From Methanolobus sp. ZRKC5 (GTDB lineage Archaea; Halobacteriota; Methanosarcinia; Methanosarcinales; Methanosarcinaceae), in NCBI RefSeq assembly GCF_038446525.1, contig NZ_CP151792.1, forward strand, positions 1-64,000: a DNA stretch of 64,000 bases. Direction: 5' to 3'. The translations under genes were made by a program, and so were the position numbers. Of this stretch, positions 16,310 to 25,889 are shown in pieces (the stretch's first letter is position 1; each line of letters begins with the position of its first letter). The notes beneath the pieces are model-generated. The model was not told the DNA's origin. It ran no database searches and saw only the letters and a list, made by a program, of their open reading frames with translations.

Positions 16310-19300
16310 ATGGATTTACAGGGAATGTTGGAAATGCAATTTGAGAAAAATGTAGTTGAGTATTTTTTATGGGAATCTTATAACATCGATTCAAGAAAGC
16401 ATTTGTACACAATTATCAATAAAGCAGACGATGATAGTCGCAAAGAGATTGGTAAGCATCGTATTCTTCAAAACATGTTTCTTCTTAGAAGAGGAAGAGA
16501 TCCAGGATTTTCTTTACATGTTTATGATATAATAAAAAAAGATGTAAATGCTATCCAAAATACTGCTCTTTACATCCAGAAATTATTGTTGGATGGTTCA
16601 TATTACGATGTAAACAAAATATTCAATCCTTATTCATCGATTAATAATCAGGAAAAGAAAAAAATTGTAGATAAGGATTTGAAACACACATTTCGCCTTC
16701 CTATTGTCTTTGAAGAACGTGGGGATGGGCTTTTTAATATTAAACAAGAGGATTTTCTTGAAGAATATTCCCAAATGCACATGAGAAGCCTAAATGAAAG
16801 TATTGAATATTTCAATCAACGATATGAAATTGCTCTTGAAACCAAAGATGATCAAGCAGCAAATGCTATTCGTGATGTAATGCAGGAATATCAAACAAGT
16901 CATTTCGATCTTGATTACTTTTCAAGGAAGGGGGAGTTTTATTGGGATTCAGATACTGAAAAAAAAGAAAATTTTGAATTTCTAAAATATTTATCGGAAA
17001 ATATTGCAAACTCTGAATATTACAGTTCAAATCCGGCAAATGCAGAATGGCAATTAGCAATCAATATTTTGACTTTGGGTTTTGAAGAAAAACTGATAAA
17101 AATATTGGCCGATTATGACATTGGAATAGTTGATGAATTATCTGAGCTAAAAATTTCATTAATGTACATCAAGTTTTTAGCGGATGCATTTTCAATCACC
17201 TCTGTAATATGGTTCAACTCTCTGTCTTTGAAAGAAAAGCAACAACTATTGAATGGTACATATACATTAGACAGCCAGAAATTAACTGATTATCTTGCTA
17301 CTTTCACTCAGAAAAATAGAACGATTCTGTCTTTGGAGCTATTTGCAGATAGAATGTACTTGAATAAATTTTTTGATGTTGCTGAAACTACATATGCATT
17401 TTTAAATGAAAATACTGAAGATGACTACAAAAAAGCAGGATACCTTAGTAAATTAGGTGACATCAATAGAGATAAAATGGAATTTGAAAAGGCATATTCT
17501 GCATATGAGGAACTATTTGATTTTTCATCTAAAACGCTTAGAGTCAATAAAAGGAAAAGAAAGGGAGGTAGAAAAACTTTTGAACAATACGAAAATCCTC
17601 GTATTGTAACTACGTTATCACTGCTGAGAATGGCAGAAATGGATTTTCTGCTTGGTAATGGTGATGCTGAAGATCACATTAACAATGCTAGAGAAAGAAT
17701 TGAAAGAGCTAACAAAGCTGAAAAGTTAAGCTTGATGTGGAATCTTGCTTGCACATATAGAAGAACTGAACAGTTTGATTGGGAATATGAATGTTTGCAT
17801 GATATTGTTTCTTTAGGAGAAAATAAAAGAAATGATCTTGTAGATAAAGCGGAAGAACGAATAACTCAAATTGATAAGTACTTTTCATGGACTGCAGAAA
17901 AACTAGATGATAAAAAGTTGCGTGAAGAAGAACAAAACAAAAACCACTATAGGCTTGCAGCAATTGCAGAATCTCTAAGAAATTCATTCCAATTTGAACG
18001 TGAAGCCGAATATCTGAATATGGCACTAAAGATTAAAGAAAATGAGCAGATTAAATTAAATCTTGCTATTTCTAAATATAATCAAAGTAATTTTTCAGAA
18101 GCAAAAAAAGATTTTATCAAATTGATATTATCCTCTGAAAAAAAGATAGTTACTCAATCATACCTTTACTTAGCTTCCATTGATTTCCAGCAAGACAACA
18201 ATCAGAAAGGTCTTGAAAATATTTTAAATGCAATTTTGCCTCTCATCAAGACTCTGAGTTCTATAGATAAGTGTAAGCAAGAAGTTGATGATATTGAACA
18301 GGAATTTACACTAGAAGAAGAAATTGAAGCAATTGAAATTCTCCCTCCAGCTATTAGGTTGTGCATTAATAACTTAATTCCCATAAAGAAATCGAATGTG
18401 CTTAAAGAAGTTTTAGATCATATTTTGGACTATAGCACTAAATTGTCCAAACCAAGCATTCATCATGACATCGTTTGTATTGCATGTGATGTCTTATTTA
18501 CTAAAGGGTTGGTAGAGGAGGCACTTCTTCTTTCTGAAAAGTCAATTGAACAGCTAAGTGCGGATAAAGGGTATAAGCTTTCAGCAAATGAATATACTGC
18601 TCATATGTATTTTGACTTGGGCATGCATGATAAGTCAATAAAATATCTAAGAGATGCACTTAATATTGATTCTCAATTCCCAGAGATATGGAAGAAGTTG
18701 GGCTTAAATTATGAGCAGTTATTAGACTTCAAGAATGCTGAAAAGTCAATCGATAAAGCAATGGAAATAGAAACTGACTATCCCGGTCTTGAAAAGCTTA
18801 AAGAAAAATACAATCATTTAAAGAAAGACACAATTAATTTTAATAAAATTAAAGATGGCGATGTTAAAAAATTCTTTATGAGTGCAGAGCGTCTAGTGTT
18901 GGATATTCCTAAGTCAGTTAATGAGGATGAATTTGATTTTACAATAGCTTTGGTAAGTTATGGAAAAGGGGTGGAAAGCCTTCTTCACAAAAAAGTTTCT
19001 ATAAATTTGAGGAAAAAAATTCACAAAAAACATGGATTCCCAATCCCTGGTGATCTTTTCAGGAATTTACCTGCTAGTTTGAAAAATATTCTTGGAAAAA
19101 AAGATATGACTATAACTTTAGGGTCTTGGCCATACGTCTTTGATGATTGCAAAAAGTACAGCTTTAACCCAATCGCAGAAGAGGCAAATAATTATTTTTT
19201 GGCTAGATTTAACAAGAAAAAAAATATAGTATTCGAATCATGCAAAACAGTTTCAAATTATAGGAATGGTTCAGCGCATTATACATCTAAAGCAATGGAT

Positions 19301-19366
19301 GAAATAATGAAAGATCGAAAAATCATTGTTGAACAAGTAAATAATCTCATTGATGTATTCTATTGA
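16310..19366 (+). CDS. Large TPR-repeat protein with C-terminal HEPN-like domain
   Basis: A 1018-residue helical protein. TPR-like repeats are visible around 375-470 and 540-640 and most clearly at 720-830 (GYKLSANEYTAHMYFDLGMHDK..., FPEIWKKLGLNYEQLLDFKN). The last 160 residues contain VSNYRNGSAHYTSK, an R-x4-H motif (about Arg985, His990) of the kind found in HEPN ribonucleases. HEPN proteins usually act as toxins or RNA-cutting effectors, so abortive defence is plausible. The N-terminal 350 residues match nothing I recognise. It follows the viperin/kinase locus by 59 bases and appears leaderless, so it may belong to the same defence module or be a separate system. Confidence 0.6.
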   Translation: MDLQGMLEMQFEKNVVEYFLWESYNIDSRKHLYTIINKADDDSRKEIGKHRILQNMFLLRRGRDPGFSLHVYDIIKKDVNAIQNTALYIQKLLLDGSYYDVNKIFNPYSSINNQEKKKIVDKDLKHTFRLPIVFEERGDGLFNIKQEDFLEEYSQMHMRSLNESIEYFNQRYEIALETKDDQAANAIRDVMQEYQTSHFDLDYFSRKGEFYWDSDTEKKENFEFLKYLSENIANSEYYSSNPANAEWQLAINILTLGFEEKLIKILADYDIGIVDELSELKISLMYIKFLADAFSITSVIWFNSLSLKEKQQLLNGTYTLDSQKLTDYLATFTQKNRTILSLELFADRMYLNKFFDVAETTYAFLNENTEDDYKKAGYLSKLGDINRDKMEFEKAYSAYEELFDFSSKTLRVNKRKRKGGRKTFEQYENPRIVTTLSLLRMAEMDFLLGNGDAEDHINNARERIERANKAEKLSLMWNLACTYRRTEQFDWEYECLHDIVSLGENKRNDLVDKAEERITQIDKYFSWTAEKLDDKKLREEEQNKNHYRLAAIAESLRNSFQFEREAEYLNMALKIKENEQIKLNLAISKYNQSNFSEAKKDFIKLILSSEKKIVTQSYLYLASIDFQQDNNQKGLENILNAILPLIKTLSSIDKCKQEVDDIEQEFTLEEEIEAIEILPPAIRLCINNLIPIKKSNVLKEVLDHILDYSTKLSKPSIHHDIVCIACDVLFTKGLVEEALLLSEKSIEQLSADKGYKLSANEYTAHMYFDLGMHDKSIKYLRDALNIDSQFPEIWKKLGLNYEQLLDFKNAEKSIDKAMEIETDYPGLEKLKEKYNHLKKDTINFNKIKDGDVKKFFMSAERLVLDIPKSVNEDEFDFTIALVSYGKGVESLLHKKVSINLRKKIHKKHGFPIPGDLFRNLPASLKNILGKKDMTITLGSWPYVFDDCKKYSFNPIAEEANNYFLARFNKKKNIVFESCKTVSNYRNGSAHYTSKAMDEIMKDRKIIVEQVNNLIDVFY

Positions 19367-19421
19367 ATCATTGTTCATATCCAAAACAAGAAAGCAATAA
19401 TAAAATTCTCCATCAATTATC

Positions 19422-19958
19422 ATGACTAGTAAAATAAATGTTCCATTTCACACCAATATCCAATACAGGATTTACCTTGATATGGACAATGTAATCACCG
19501 ACTTTGATAATGCCTGCAACAGTATTTCTTCTGGACTTATCAAATTGCACAGTTCAGACAGAGATGAGTTCTGGAAGATAATCGAATCCCAGGAAATCAC
19601 TTTTTGGTCAGAGATGTCTTGGAAAGAAGATGGTAGAGAGCTTGTTGATTATCTACTGAATTACAATACAACAATCCTTTCAGCACATCCAAATCCTAAA
19701 AGAGGAAGCGTAGCAAAATTCAGCAGAAAAGGAAAATATGAATGGTTGGCCAGAGAGATTGGCAAGGACTTTGCAGATAAAGCTATTATCTGCAGGCGTT
19801 CAGATAAAAAGATGTATTCTTCCACTAGTTGTATTCTTATAGACGATAATACTCAAAATATTAAAAGTTGGGAAGAAGCAGGTGGAATCGGCATCTTGCA
19901 TTTTGCTACTGAAAATACAATTGATAAATTAGAGCAGTTATTAGTAGATATGGATTAG
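19422..19958 (+). CDS. HAD-family 5'-nucleotidase-like protein
   Basis: The 178-residue protein has the HAD motif I DMDNVITDF near residue 20, with Asp nucleophile and acid. Motif II is in TTILSAHPNP and motif IV in CILIDDNTQNIKSWEEAGG. The layout resembles the small 5'(3')-deoxyribonucleotidases (NT5C type). It would hydrolyse a nucleotide or phosphosugar. Its place next to viperin and TPR-HEPN genes makes a part in nucleotide-based defence possible, for example clearing modified nucleotides, but this is inference. Confidence 0.72.
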   Translation: MTSKINVPFHTNIQYRIYLDMDNVITDFDNACNSISSGLIKLHSSDRDEFWKIIESQEITFWSEMSWKEDGRELVDYLLNYNTTILSAHPNPKRGSVAKFSRKGKYEWLAREIGKDFADKAIICRRSDKKMYSSTSCILIDDNTQNIKSWEEAGGIGILHFATENTIDKLEQLLVDMD

Positions 19959-20228
19959 CTTTCCTGAAAGATAAGAACAGGAAACGATTTGGTAGTAGGG
20001 GGCTGAAGATGGTATCTTTCACCATTTAGGAAGGCATATGGCTATGTAAAGAGATTAATGGAGTATTTTAGTTTATTTTTCACAGTAATAATAGGATATA
20101 CCGCCTAAGTGATTGATTTCACTATTTTTAGCTAAGCAGACATGGTTGAAGGGTATATTTCATTATTTTTTCTAATTAGCCTTGATGCTTTTTTAGCTCT
20201 AATCAATATACAAAGAAATGACGTATAT

Positions 20229-23200
20229 TTAAAAATCAAAGAGGGATTTTTGAGCATCAATTGCAGAGTTTTTTATTGCGGCTTGAATAGAGTTTTCCAC
20301 ACTGGATGGTACTGGCATCGACAGTTGCTTGAATATCTTTAAGGTTATCTTTTCACCGAGCAGCTTGGCTACTTGCTCAAAAGAACAAGCTTTTAATGTT
20401 TCAACAGACCTGACATGATTTGTATATAGTAACCTAGCTCTTTTTCTTCCTACATTCTTTATTTTAAGGAGCTCAACAAGTTCAGGACCTGCCCCATATT
20501 CCAAACGAGTATCAAGTCCATTAAAAGGGATATCATATTCTCGAAGAGCGGCAATTCGATTGATTGCAGAAGCAATTCTTGCTGCGCCACTGGATAGATT
20601 ATGAAGGTCTCCTTCACCGGTAGAGTATTTTTCAACAATGACTTCAGTATCAACTTCATTTATCCAGTCTTTTAAGATTAAGGTATTCTTTAATGATTCA
20701 AGATAAGATTGATATTCATAAGAAAGATCAGCATGCTCATCTGGGGGAAAGATAATGTCTTCTTTGATCTTTAGGGCAATGCATGAATACTCTGCCAATT
20801 CATTGTTCTTTATGTAAACAGGTCTAATTTCATCGGTTATACATATTAATTGGAGTAAAGAGAGAGTTGTTAATTTCATGTTTGATTGCTTTGCATATTC
20901 CAATTTTTCAGTGATAATTGCTGCAGCCAGTGGATTAATATACATCCGGGAAATCAATAGTCCAAGCTTGGTAGGCATGTGAAGATTGTTTTCATTTGTT
21001 ATCATTTCATGATTTTGAAGGAATTCGATACACGAACAGATACTTTCGATAAATTCATTATCATCGCCGGTATGTGCAGAGAATGTTCTTAGGAAGAATT
21101 CAATGATACCTTGTTGTGATATCGATGAACTACTGCTTATGATTCCGAGTACATGACTGCGTAGAATTGATTCATCACGTAGGTATGAATCGATATCTTC
21201 TGCTGTTGCGAAGATATATTTTTCTTTTAGTTCATCTATATCGCCAGCTTCTTTAGCAAGAAGTAGAGAAAAACCTTCTGGATCTAAATGTGGTCGGCCT
21301 GCTCTTCCTACCATTTGTTTATATTCAAGAACAGGAATAGGAACCATACCCCATTCTGGATTAAAACGGGAATAATTTCGAATTATAACCTTTCGTGCTG
21401 GAAGATTTATACCCGCTGCTAAGGTTGGTGTACAGGAAATTACCTGGATCAAGTTGTTCTTGAATCCTTCTTCTACAAGTTTTCTCTGAGTGGCATTAAG
21501 ACCGGCATGATGATATGCGGAACCGTTACGAATACAGTCTGCAAGGATTTTTGCTTCACCGGTATTACTTGACAGTTCAACCTCATCGGCAATTACAGCG
21601 AGTTCTTTCTTGGTATCACTATCTAACAACGCATTTATTGCTCTTTGTTCCTGATTCTTAATATTTGAGAATCTCTTAGCAAAGCCTGCACAATTTCTTC
21701 GACTACTTTCAAAGACAAGACATTGAGCTCCTTGCTCTATTGTATCAAGGACAATATTTGCACTAATGTCCTTTGTATCATGCTTTATTTTTTCTTGGTG
21801 AAGATTTTCTCCGGTAAAGAAGTTCATTGCTTTGCCGATTGCAATTCCTTCATTCAGTATTGTTGGTCGCCATTCACTGACAACAAGTTCAGCATCTAAC
21901 CATTCTGCAAGAACCTCAGCATTTCCAATTGTGGCAGAAAGAGAGACTATCTGTAGGTTTGGGATACTCCTTAGCTTTGTGATAACAATATCTACGGTAG
22001 GACCTCTTAGAGAATCTCCCAGGAGATGGACTTCATCCACAACAACAATGGATAAGTCTTGTAGCCACGTTGTACCATTGCGAAGCATTGAGTCTGTTTT
22101 CTCAGAAGTACAAACGATGATATCATTCTTGCCGAGTTGTTCGCTTTTTGACTCAAGTTCTCCGGTAGAGATTCCCGTCTTTATGCCTAGTGATTCGAAT
22201 TCCTTGAATCTTTCATACTTCTCACTTGCAAGGGCTCTTAGAGGAACAATGTAGAGGGCTTTGCCGCCATTAAGAACATGTTTGAGCATAGCAAGCTCTG
22301 CAACCAGTGTTTTCCCACATGCTGTTGGAATGGCTGCAAGGATATTATTTCCTTCCAAAAGACCTTTGTTTACTATCTCACTTTGGGGAGGATACAATTC
22401 TTCAATACCGGCACTCGTGTAGATATCAATTGCTTCTCTGGGAAGAGAAAGAGAATCTATTCTAATTCTGTGTGTCTCTTGTAAAACCTTAGGAAGAGTA
22501 ATTGTTGGAATTTCCTCAGTTATAAGAGTAAATGCCTGCTGAAATTCATTTACTTTAGTTCGAGACTCATGTATTTCTTTTCTCTTGAAGTGATCGAGTA
22601 GCATTTTCTTAGTAGTGAGCAAATGGGTAAAATCACAGTACTTTTGGCAGGTATTGTTTAAGATTACAGCATATATTACATTAGAAATGATACTTTCTTC
22701 ATCAAATGAAGATTTTTCAAAATATAGGTAGTTTTCAATGATTGAGACATCAATAAAAATAACAGGAATCTTATGTTTATTATATAACTGTCTTTTTTCA
22801 AGACCTATATCAGGAGTTGAGATAATCTCAATTGCAGCTATTATCTTGTTATTATTCCAGATAGAAATATCTGGAACAATATTTGAGTATGGTTTCTCTA
22901 ATTCAATAGCTGTTGCATTGTTCAACATGTCAAAAGTATAAGAGTCAGAAGTTCGGATCCCATCTTTTTGTTCAAGAGGATAAGGAATTCTGTTGTAGTA
23001 TTGATCAATATCGTATCGAGGGCATCTAAAATTGAAGATAAAGGATTCACCTGAATCTAATTTTGAGCTTAAAATGTCATAGACCTTCATTGTGGCATTT
23101 AGATGGATTATGGATTCTAGTGAATGTTCTTTTTCTCCACTTGCTTTATGGGCGAAATGCCATCTTCTCTTTGGGAAATCTTGCTTGTTCTTTGCAATTA

Positions 23201-23369
23201 CTTCTTTGTCACATAACAAACAGAAAAGCTCAGAAGCAGCTTCAGTTTCTTCTCTCTGGGTAATATACAGAACATCTCCGTTAGAATCACACGCATATTC
23301 CATTGGGATGTGCCGATTTGAAAACTTGAATGATTCGTTTATGTTTTGATGAATGAAGATCACCCCCAT
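20229..23369 (-). CDS. CoiA-like nuclease domain fused to a Hel308-type helicase
   Basis: A 1046-residue protein. Residues 1-230 look like CoiA: a CxxC zinc knuckle (FCLLCDKEV), the FPKRRWHFAH motif, ESIIHLNATMKVYDIL, and a nuclease-like core (ATAIELEK ... PDISIWNNNKIIAAIEI). From about 320 onward it is a Ski2/Hel308 helicase: Walker A AAIPTACGKT (about 350), DEVH (about 443), SLSAT, and GRAGRP motif VI. A winged helix, ratchet and final helix-hairpin-helix (LVELLKIKNVGRKRARLLY) follow. Normal Hel308 has no such N-terminus. CoiA-like nucleases act on recombination or transfer intermediates, so the fusion could unwind and cut foreign DNA. Monocistronic, surrounded by defence genes. Confidence 0.78.
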   Translation of the reverse strand: MGVIFIHQNINESFKFSNRHIPMEYACDSNGDVLYITQREETEAASELFCLLCDKEVIAKNKQDFPKRRWHFAHKASGEKEHSLESIIHLNATMKVYDILSSKLDSGESFIFNFRCPRYDIDQYYNRIPYPLEQKDGIRTSDSYTFDMLNNATAIELEKPYSNIVPDISIWNNNKIIAAIEIISTPDIGLEKRQLYNKHKIPVIFIDVSIIENYLYFEKSSFDEESIISNVIYAVILNNTCQKYCDFTHLLTTKKMLLDHFKRKEIHESRTKVNEFQQAFTLITEEIPTITLPKVLQETHRIRIDSLSLPREAIDIYTSAGIEELYPPQSEIVNKGLLEGNNILAAIPTACGKTLVAELAMLKHVLNGGKALYIVPLRALASEKYERFKEFESLGIKTGISTGELESKSEQLGKNDIIVCTSEKTDSMLRNGTTWLQDLSIVVVDEVHLLGDSLRGPTVDIVITKLRSIPNLQIVSLSATIGNAEVLAEWLDAELVVSEWRPTILNEGIAIGKAMNFFTGENLHQEKIKHDTKDISANIVLDTIEQGAQCLVFESSRRNCAGFAKRFSNIKNQEQRAINALLDSDTKKELAVIADEVELSSNTGEAKILADCIRNGSAYHHAGLNATQRKLVEEGFKNNLIQVISCTPTLAAGINLPARKVIIRNYSRFNPEWGMVPIPVLEYKQMVGRAGRPHLDPEGFSLLLAKEAGDIDELKEKYIFATAEDIDSYLRDESILRSHVLGIISSSSSISQQGIIEFFLRTFSAHTGDDNEFIESICSCIEFLQNHEMITNENNLHMPTKLGLLISRMYINPLAAAIITEKLEYAKQSNMKLTTLSLLQLICITDEIRPVYIKNNELAEYSCIALKIKEDIIFPPDEHADLSYEYQSYLESLKNTLILKDWINEVDTEVIVEKYSTGEGDLHNLSSGAARIASAINRIAALREYDIPFNGLDTRLEYGAGPELVELLKIKNVGRKRARLLYTNHVRSVETLKACSFEQVAKLLGEKITLKIFKQLSMPVPSSVENSIQAAIKNSAIDAQKSLFDF

Positions 23370-23525
23370 TTTATTAATAAAGAAGCTACATTGGTTATAT
23401 GTTTTTTTAGATATGATGGTATTTTTTTAAAAGTAAGATGTAGAGATAATCAAATATACTAGTCACAAAAATTAGCTTAAATATGATTGACTATAATTCT
23501 ATTCTAAAAGTAATGTGCTGTCAAA

Positions 23526-23981
23526 ATGGAGAAACACATGTTTGGAGAAAATGACAATTCTGGAAAGATAATGTTAGACTTAGCTAAAGAATTGGATTTA
23601 CTTGTTCCTATTATCAAGTTATGTGACGAGACAAGGTTCGCAGGGCTTAAAGGGAAGGTGCATTTAAAACAATGGAGATATAATGGGATGCTTCGGCATA
23701 TGGGTCTAAAAATAGAAGGCAAGAGTAAAGGAAAGCTAAAAGCGGGTGAGCTAATGGTAAAGAATGCTAAGAATGCGGGCCTTTACGATGAAATTATCAA
23801 AATGCCTGAGAAAGCAAAGAAAATTGCTTCTGAAAAAGATTTAAAGATTAGTATTTGGGAATTAAATGGTCTGCTGAATTCTCTTGGGTTGGAGATTGAA
23901 AAAATAGTTGGCACGAAGTTCCCAGTACCAAAGGAAGACCAAAAATATCGTGAACTCGAAGCGAGCTTCAATACGAATTAA
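23526..23981 (+). CDS. Hypothetical protein with two internal repeats
   Basis: I do not recognise this 151-residue basic protein. It consists of two similar halves: YNGMLRHMGLKIEG in the first and LNGLLNSLGLEIEK in the second, each preceded by a helical lysine-rich stretch. A later ATG at 23538 has GGAG six bases upstream and may be the true start; the first ATG would be leaderless from a TATAATT about 30 bases upstream. It is divergent from the CoiA-Hel308 gene and could be its partner or a DNA-binding protein. No function can be assigned. Confidence 0.6.
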   Translation: MEKHMFGENDNSGKIMLDLAKELDLLVPIIKLCDETRFAGLKGKVHLKQWRYNGMLRHMGLKIEGKSKGKLKAGELMVKNAKNAGLYDEIIKMPEKAKKIASEKDLKISIWELNGLLNSLGLEIEKIVGTKFPVPKEDQKYRELEASFNTN

Positions 23982-24082
23982 TTTATTTTTAGTTAATGTT
24001 GGTTGCGATATCTATTGCAACATTTTATACATTACATAACAAAATAACAAAATTAAAATCCAATTAATTTAGATAAGTAAGT

Positions 24083-25729
24083 ATGGGATTATTTGACATC
24101 TTCAAAAAGAAAACGGTTAGTGAAAAGCCCACAAAAGTAATAATAGAAAATAATATTCTAAACAGCAATGTTCCTGCAACGTATTTTGATAGTTTAACAT
24201 CCAACGACAAAATTTTCAAATTGCTATGGTTTGCAGATGGTAAATTCAAAAACTATGATCCCGAACAAGATACCGATATCTTATTTGAAAATGAACTGTT
24301 CAGGATCACATTTTCATTTAGTATGGAACCGAGTCTTTTGTCATTTAAACTACGTGTGAAGCAATCTTCTTCAATAGATGTTAATGAAAGTGTTGGTTAT
24401 TATCCATCATATGAAAATCTAAGCTCTGAACAAAGGTGGGTATACCTGAACTGGTTGGGAGATGTTCGAAAGCAAGTGGATATTGGTTATGTTTTTATTT
24501 TTTATTATGGACTTGAAAGACATCTTTTATACAGTAATTACAAAGATGCAGTCGATGTCATACTTTTGCTACGTAAATATCACAAAAACAGTTCATTCCA
24601 GGGATATTCATTAAGTGCGTTGTTATTAGCAGCGATTTTGCACAAGGATGAGGACACATTGGAGAGGTCACTTGTTTCATGTGATGGTGATTATCCTGGT
24701 AATTTGGTCTTGATTGCTAAATACTTGATGAAAAAAGATATTACTCCAGATGAAATTGTGGCCATGGCATCTTCTGTTGGATTTAAAAACAAGCGTTACA
24801 TAAATCAATATCCAGATATGTTCAAAGAAGTTTTGTCTTTAAAACTAGAAAATGAATTTGGAACTGGAACGTACCCTATCTATGCTTTGGACGCTGATTT
24901 TGAATTTAAAGATGAGCTGGTTTTTGCAAATATGTCTCTTCCATCTAATACAAGATCACCTATTTTGCCATCCATCATTGATAATTTGCAATTCAAAGAC
25001 TCGATTATGCAGCTGCTATCGTCAACACATAATGAATTGAAAGAAAAACTTGCTCAGATACGAAAGGAAGGGATAAAGCCTGTTCCCCAGGTATCAGAGA
25101 ATAAAAATGTAGGTTATGAGATCAGCTATGACCTCATCTGTCCCTATTGTGATATGAAACTTGACAAACCACCTAAAAGGAAGAAGAAATGCTCGCACTG
25201 TGACAATTACATTTACGTGCGTTCATCTCGTATATTGTTTCCATCTACCTGTCTTACAGAAGATGAAGCACTTGCTACAAGTGAATTCTATTCTTTAAAG
25301 GAACATGGAATTGAAAAAGACGATTTTTTCCAGAAGCATGAACAAATGGGCAAAAAACAATATGTTTCGACATGTATTGGGATGTACAAAGATCTTTTAC
25401 TAGAGAAAACGGATCTATTTGAACTCAAGAGTATAAATTTCAAACTTGCATTGCTACATTATAAACTAGGTAATGAGTTCATTTCATATCTACAGCACAG
25501 TGCAAAAATGGAGCTAATGGATTTGAAGCAAAAAGGATACAAGAAGGTAAAGATATCTTCAGTTGGTTCTTGTGATACATGTAAAAAATTAAATGGTCGA
25601 GTATTAACAATTGAAGAGACATTAAAAGAAAAACCAGTGCCTTGTATAGACTGCACTCATGAAATGGAGAAAGGGAAACCTGGCTGGTGTATGTGTAGCT
25701 ATCAACCGGTGTTGCAAGAACATATTTAG
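24083..25729 (+). CDS. Hypothetical protein with zinc ribbon and Cys-rich tail
   Basis: Not recognised. The 548-residue product starts MGLFDIFKKK, has a mostly alpha/beta N-terminal half, and a four-Cys zinc ribbon at about residues 352-375 (CPYCDMKLDKPP ... CSHCDNYIYVR). A second Cys-rich block is at the C-terminus (CDTCKKLNGRV ... PCIDCTHEMEKG ... GWCMCSY) that resembles metal-binding ends of some phage head-associated proteins. A leaderless start is likely. It lies between the CoiA-Hel308/23.5-kb pair and McrBC, so it may be part of a defence system. Confidence 0.6.
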   Translation: MGLFDIFKKKTVSEKPTKVIIENNILNSNVPATYFDSLTSNDKIFKLLWFADGKFKNYDPEQDTDILFENELFRITFSFSMEPSLLSFKLRVKQSSSIDVNESVGYYPSYENLSSEQRWVYLNWLGDVRKQVDIGYVFIFYYGLERHLLYSNYKDAVDVILLLRKYHKNSSFQGYSLSALLLAAILHKDEDTLERSLVSCDGDYPGNLVLIAKYLMKKDITPDEIVAMASSVGFKNKRYINQYPDMFKEVLSLKLENEFGTGTYPIYALDADFEFKDELVFANMSLPSNTRSPILPSIIDNLQFKDSIMQLLSSTHNELKEKLAQIRKEGIKPVPQVSENKNVGYEISYDLICPYCDMKLDKPPKRKKKCSHCDNYIYVRSSRILFPSTCLTEDEALATSEFYSLKEHGIEKDDFFQKHEQMGKKQYVSTCIGMYKDLLLEKTDLFELKSINFKLALLHYKLGNEFISYLQHSAKMELMDLKQKGYKKVKISSVGSCDTCKKLNGRVLTIEETLKEKPVPCIDCTHEMEKGKPGWCMCSYQPVLQEHI

Positions 25730-25780
25730 ATTTTTAATGTAAGCTTTTGAATATGACTGGTTAACACTGATCAACATAAG

Positions 25781-25800
25781 CCATACAAAAAAAAGTATGG
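25781..25800 (+). terminator. Short hairpin between the zinc-ribbon gene and mcrB
   Basis: CCATAC and GTATGG pair around an eight-A loop, 51 bases after the upstream stop and 90 bases before mcrB. It may end the upstream message. Confidence 0.35.
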
Positions 25801-25889
25801 TATCTAATTTGAGGCGGTGAATGTTATTTATTCAAACAAGGGGGTATAATTCATTAATTTTATAAAGATGAAAACGTGGAGATTTAGAA

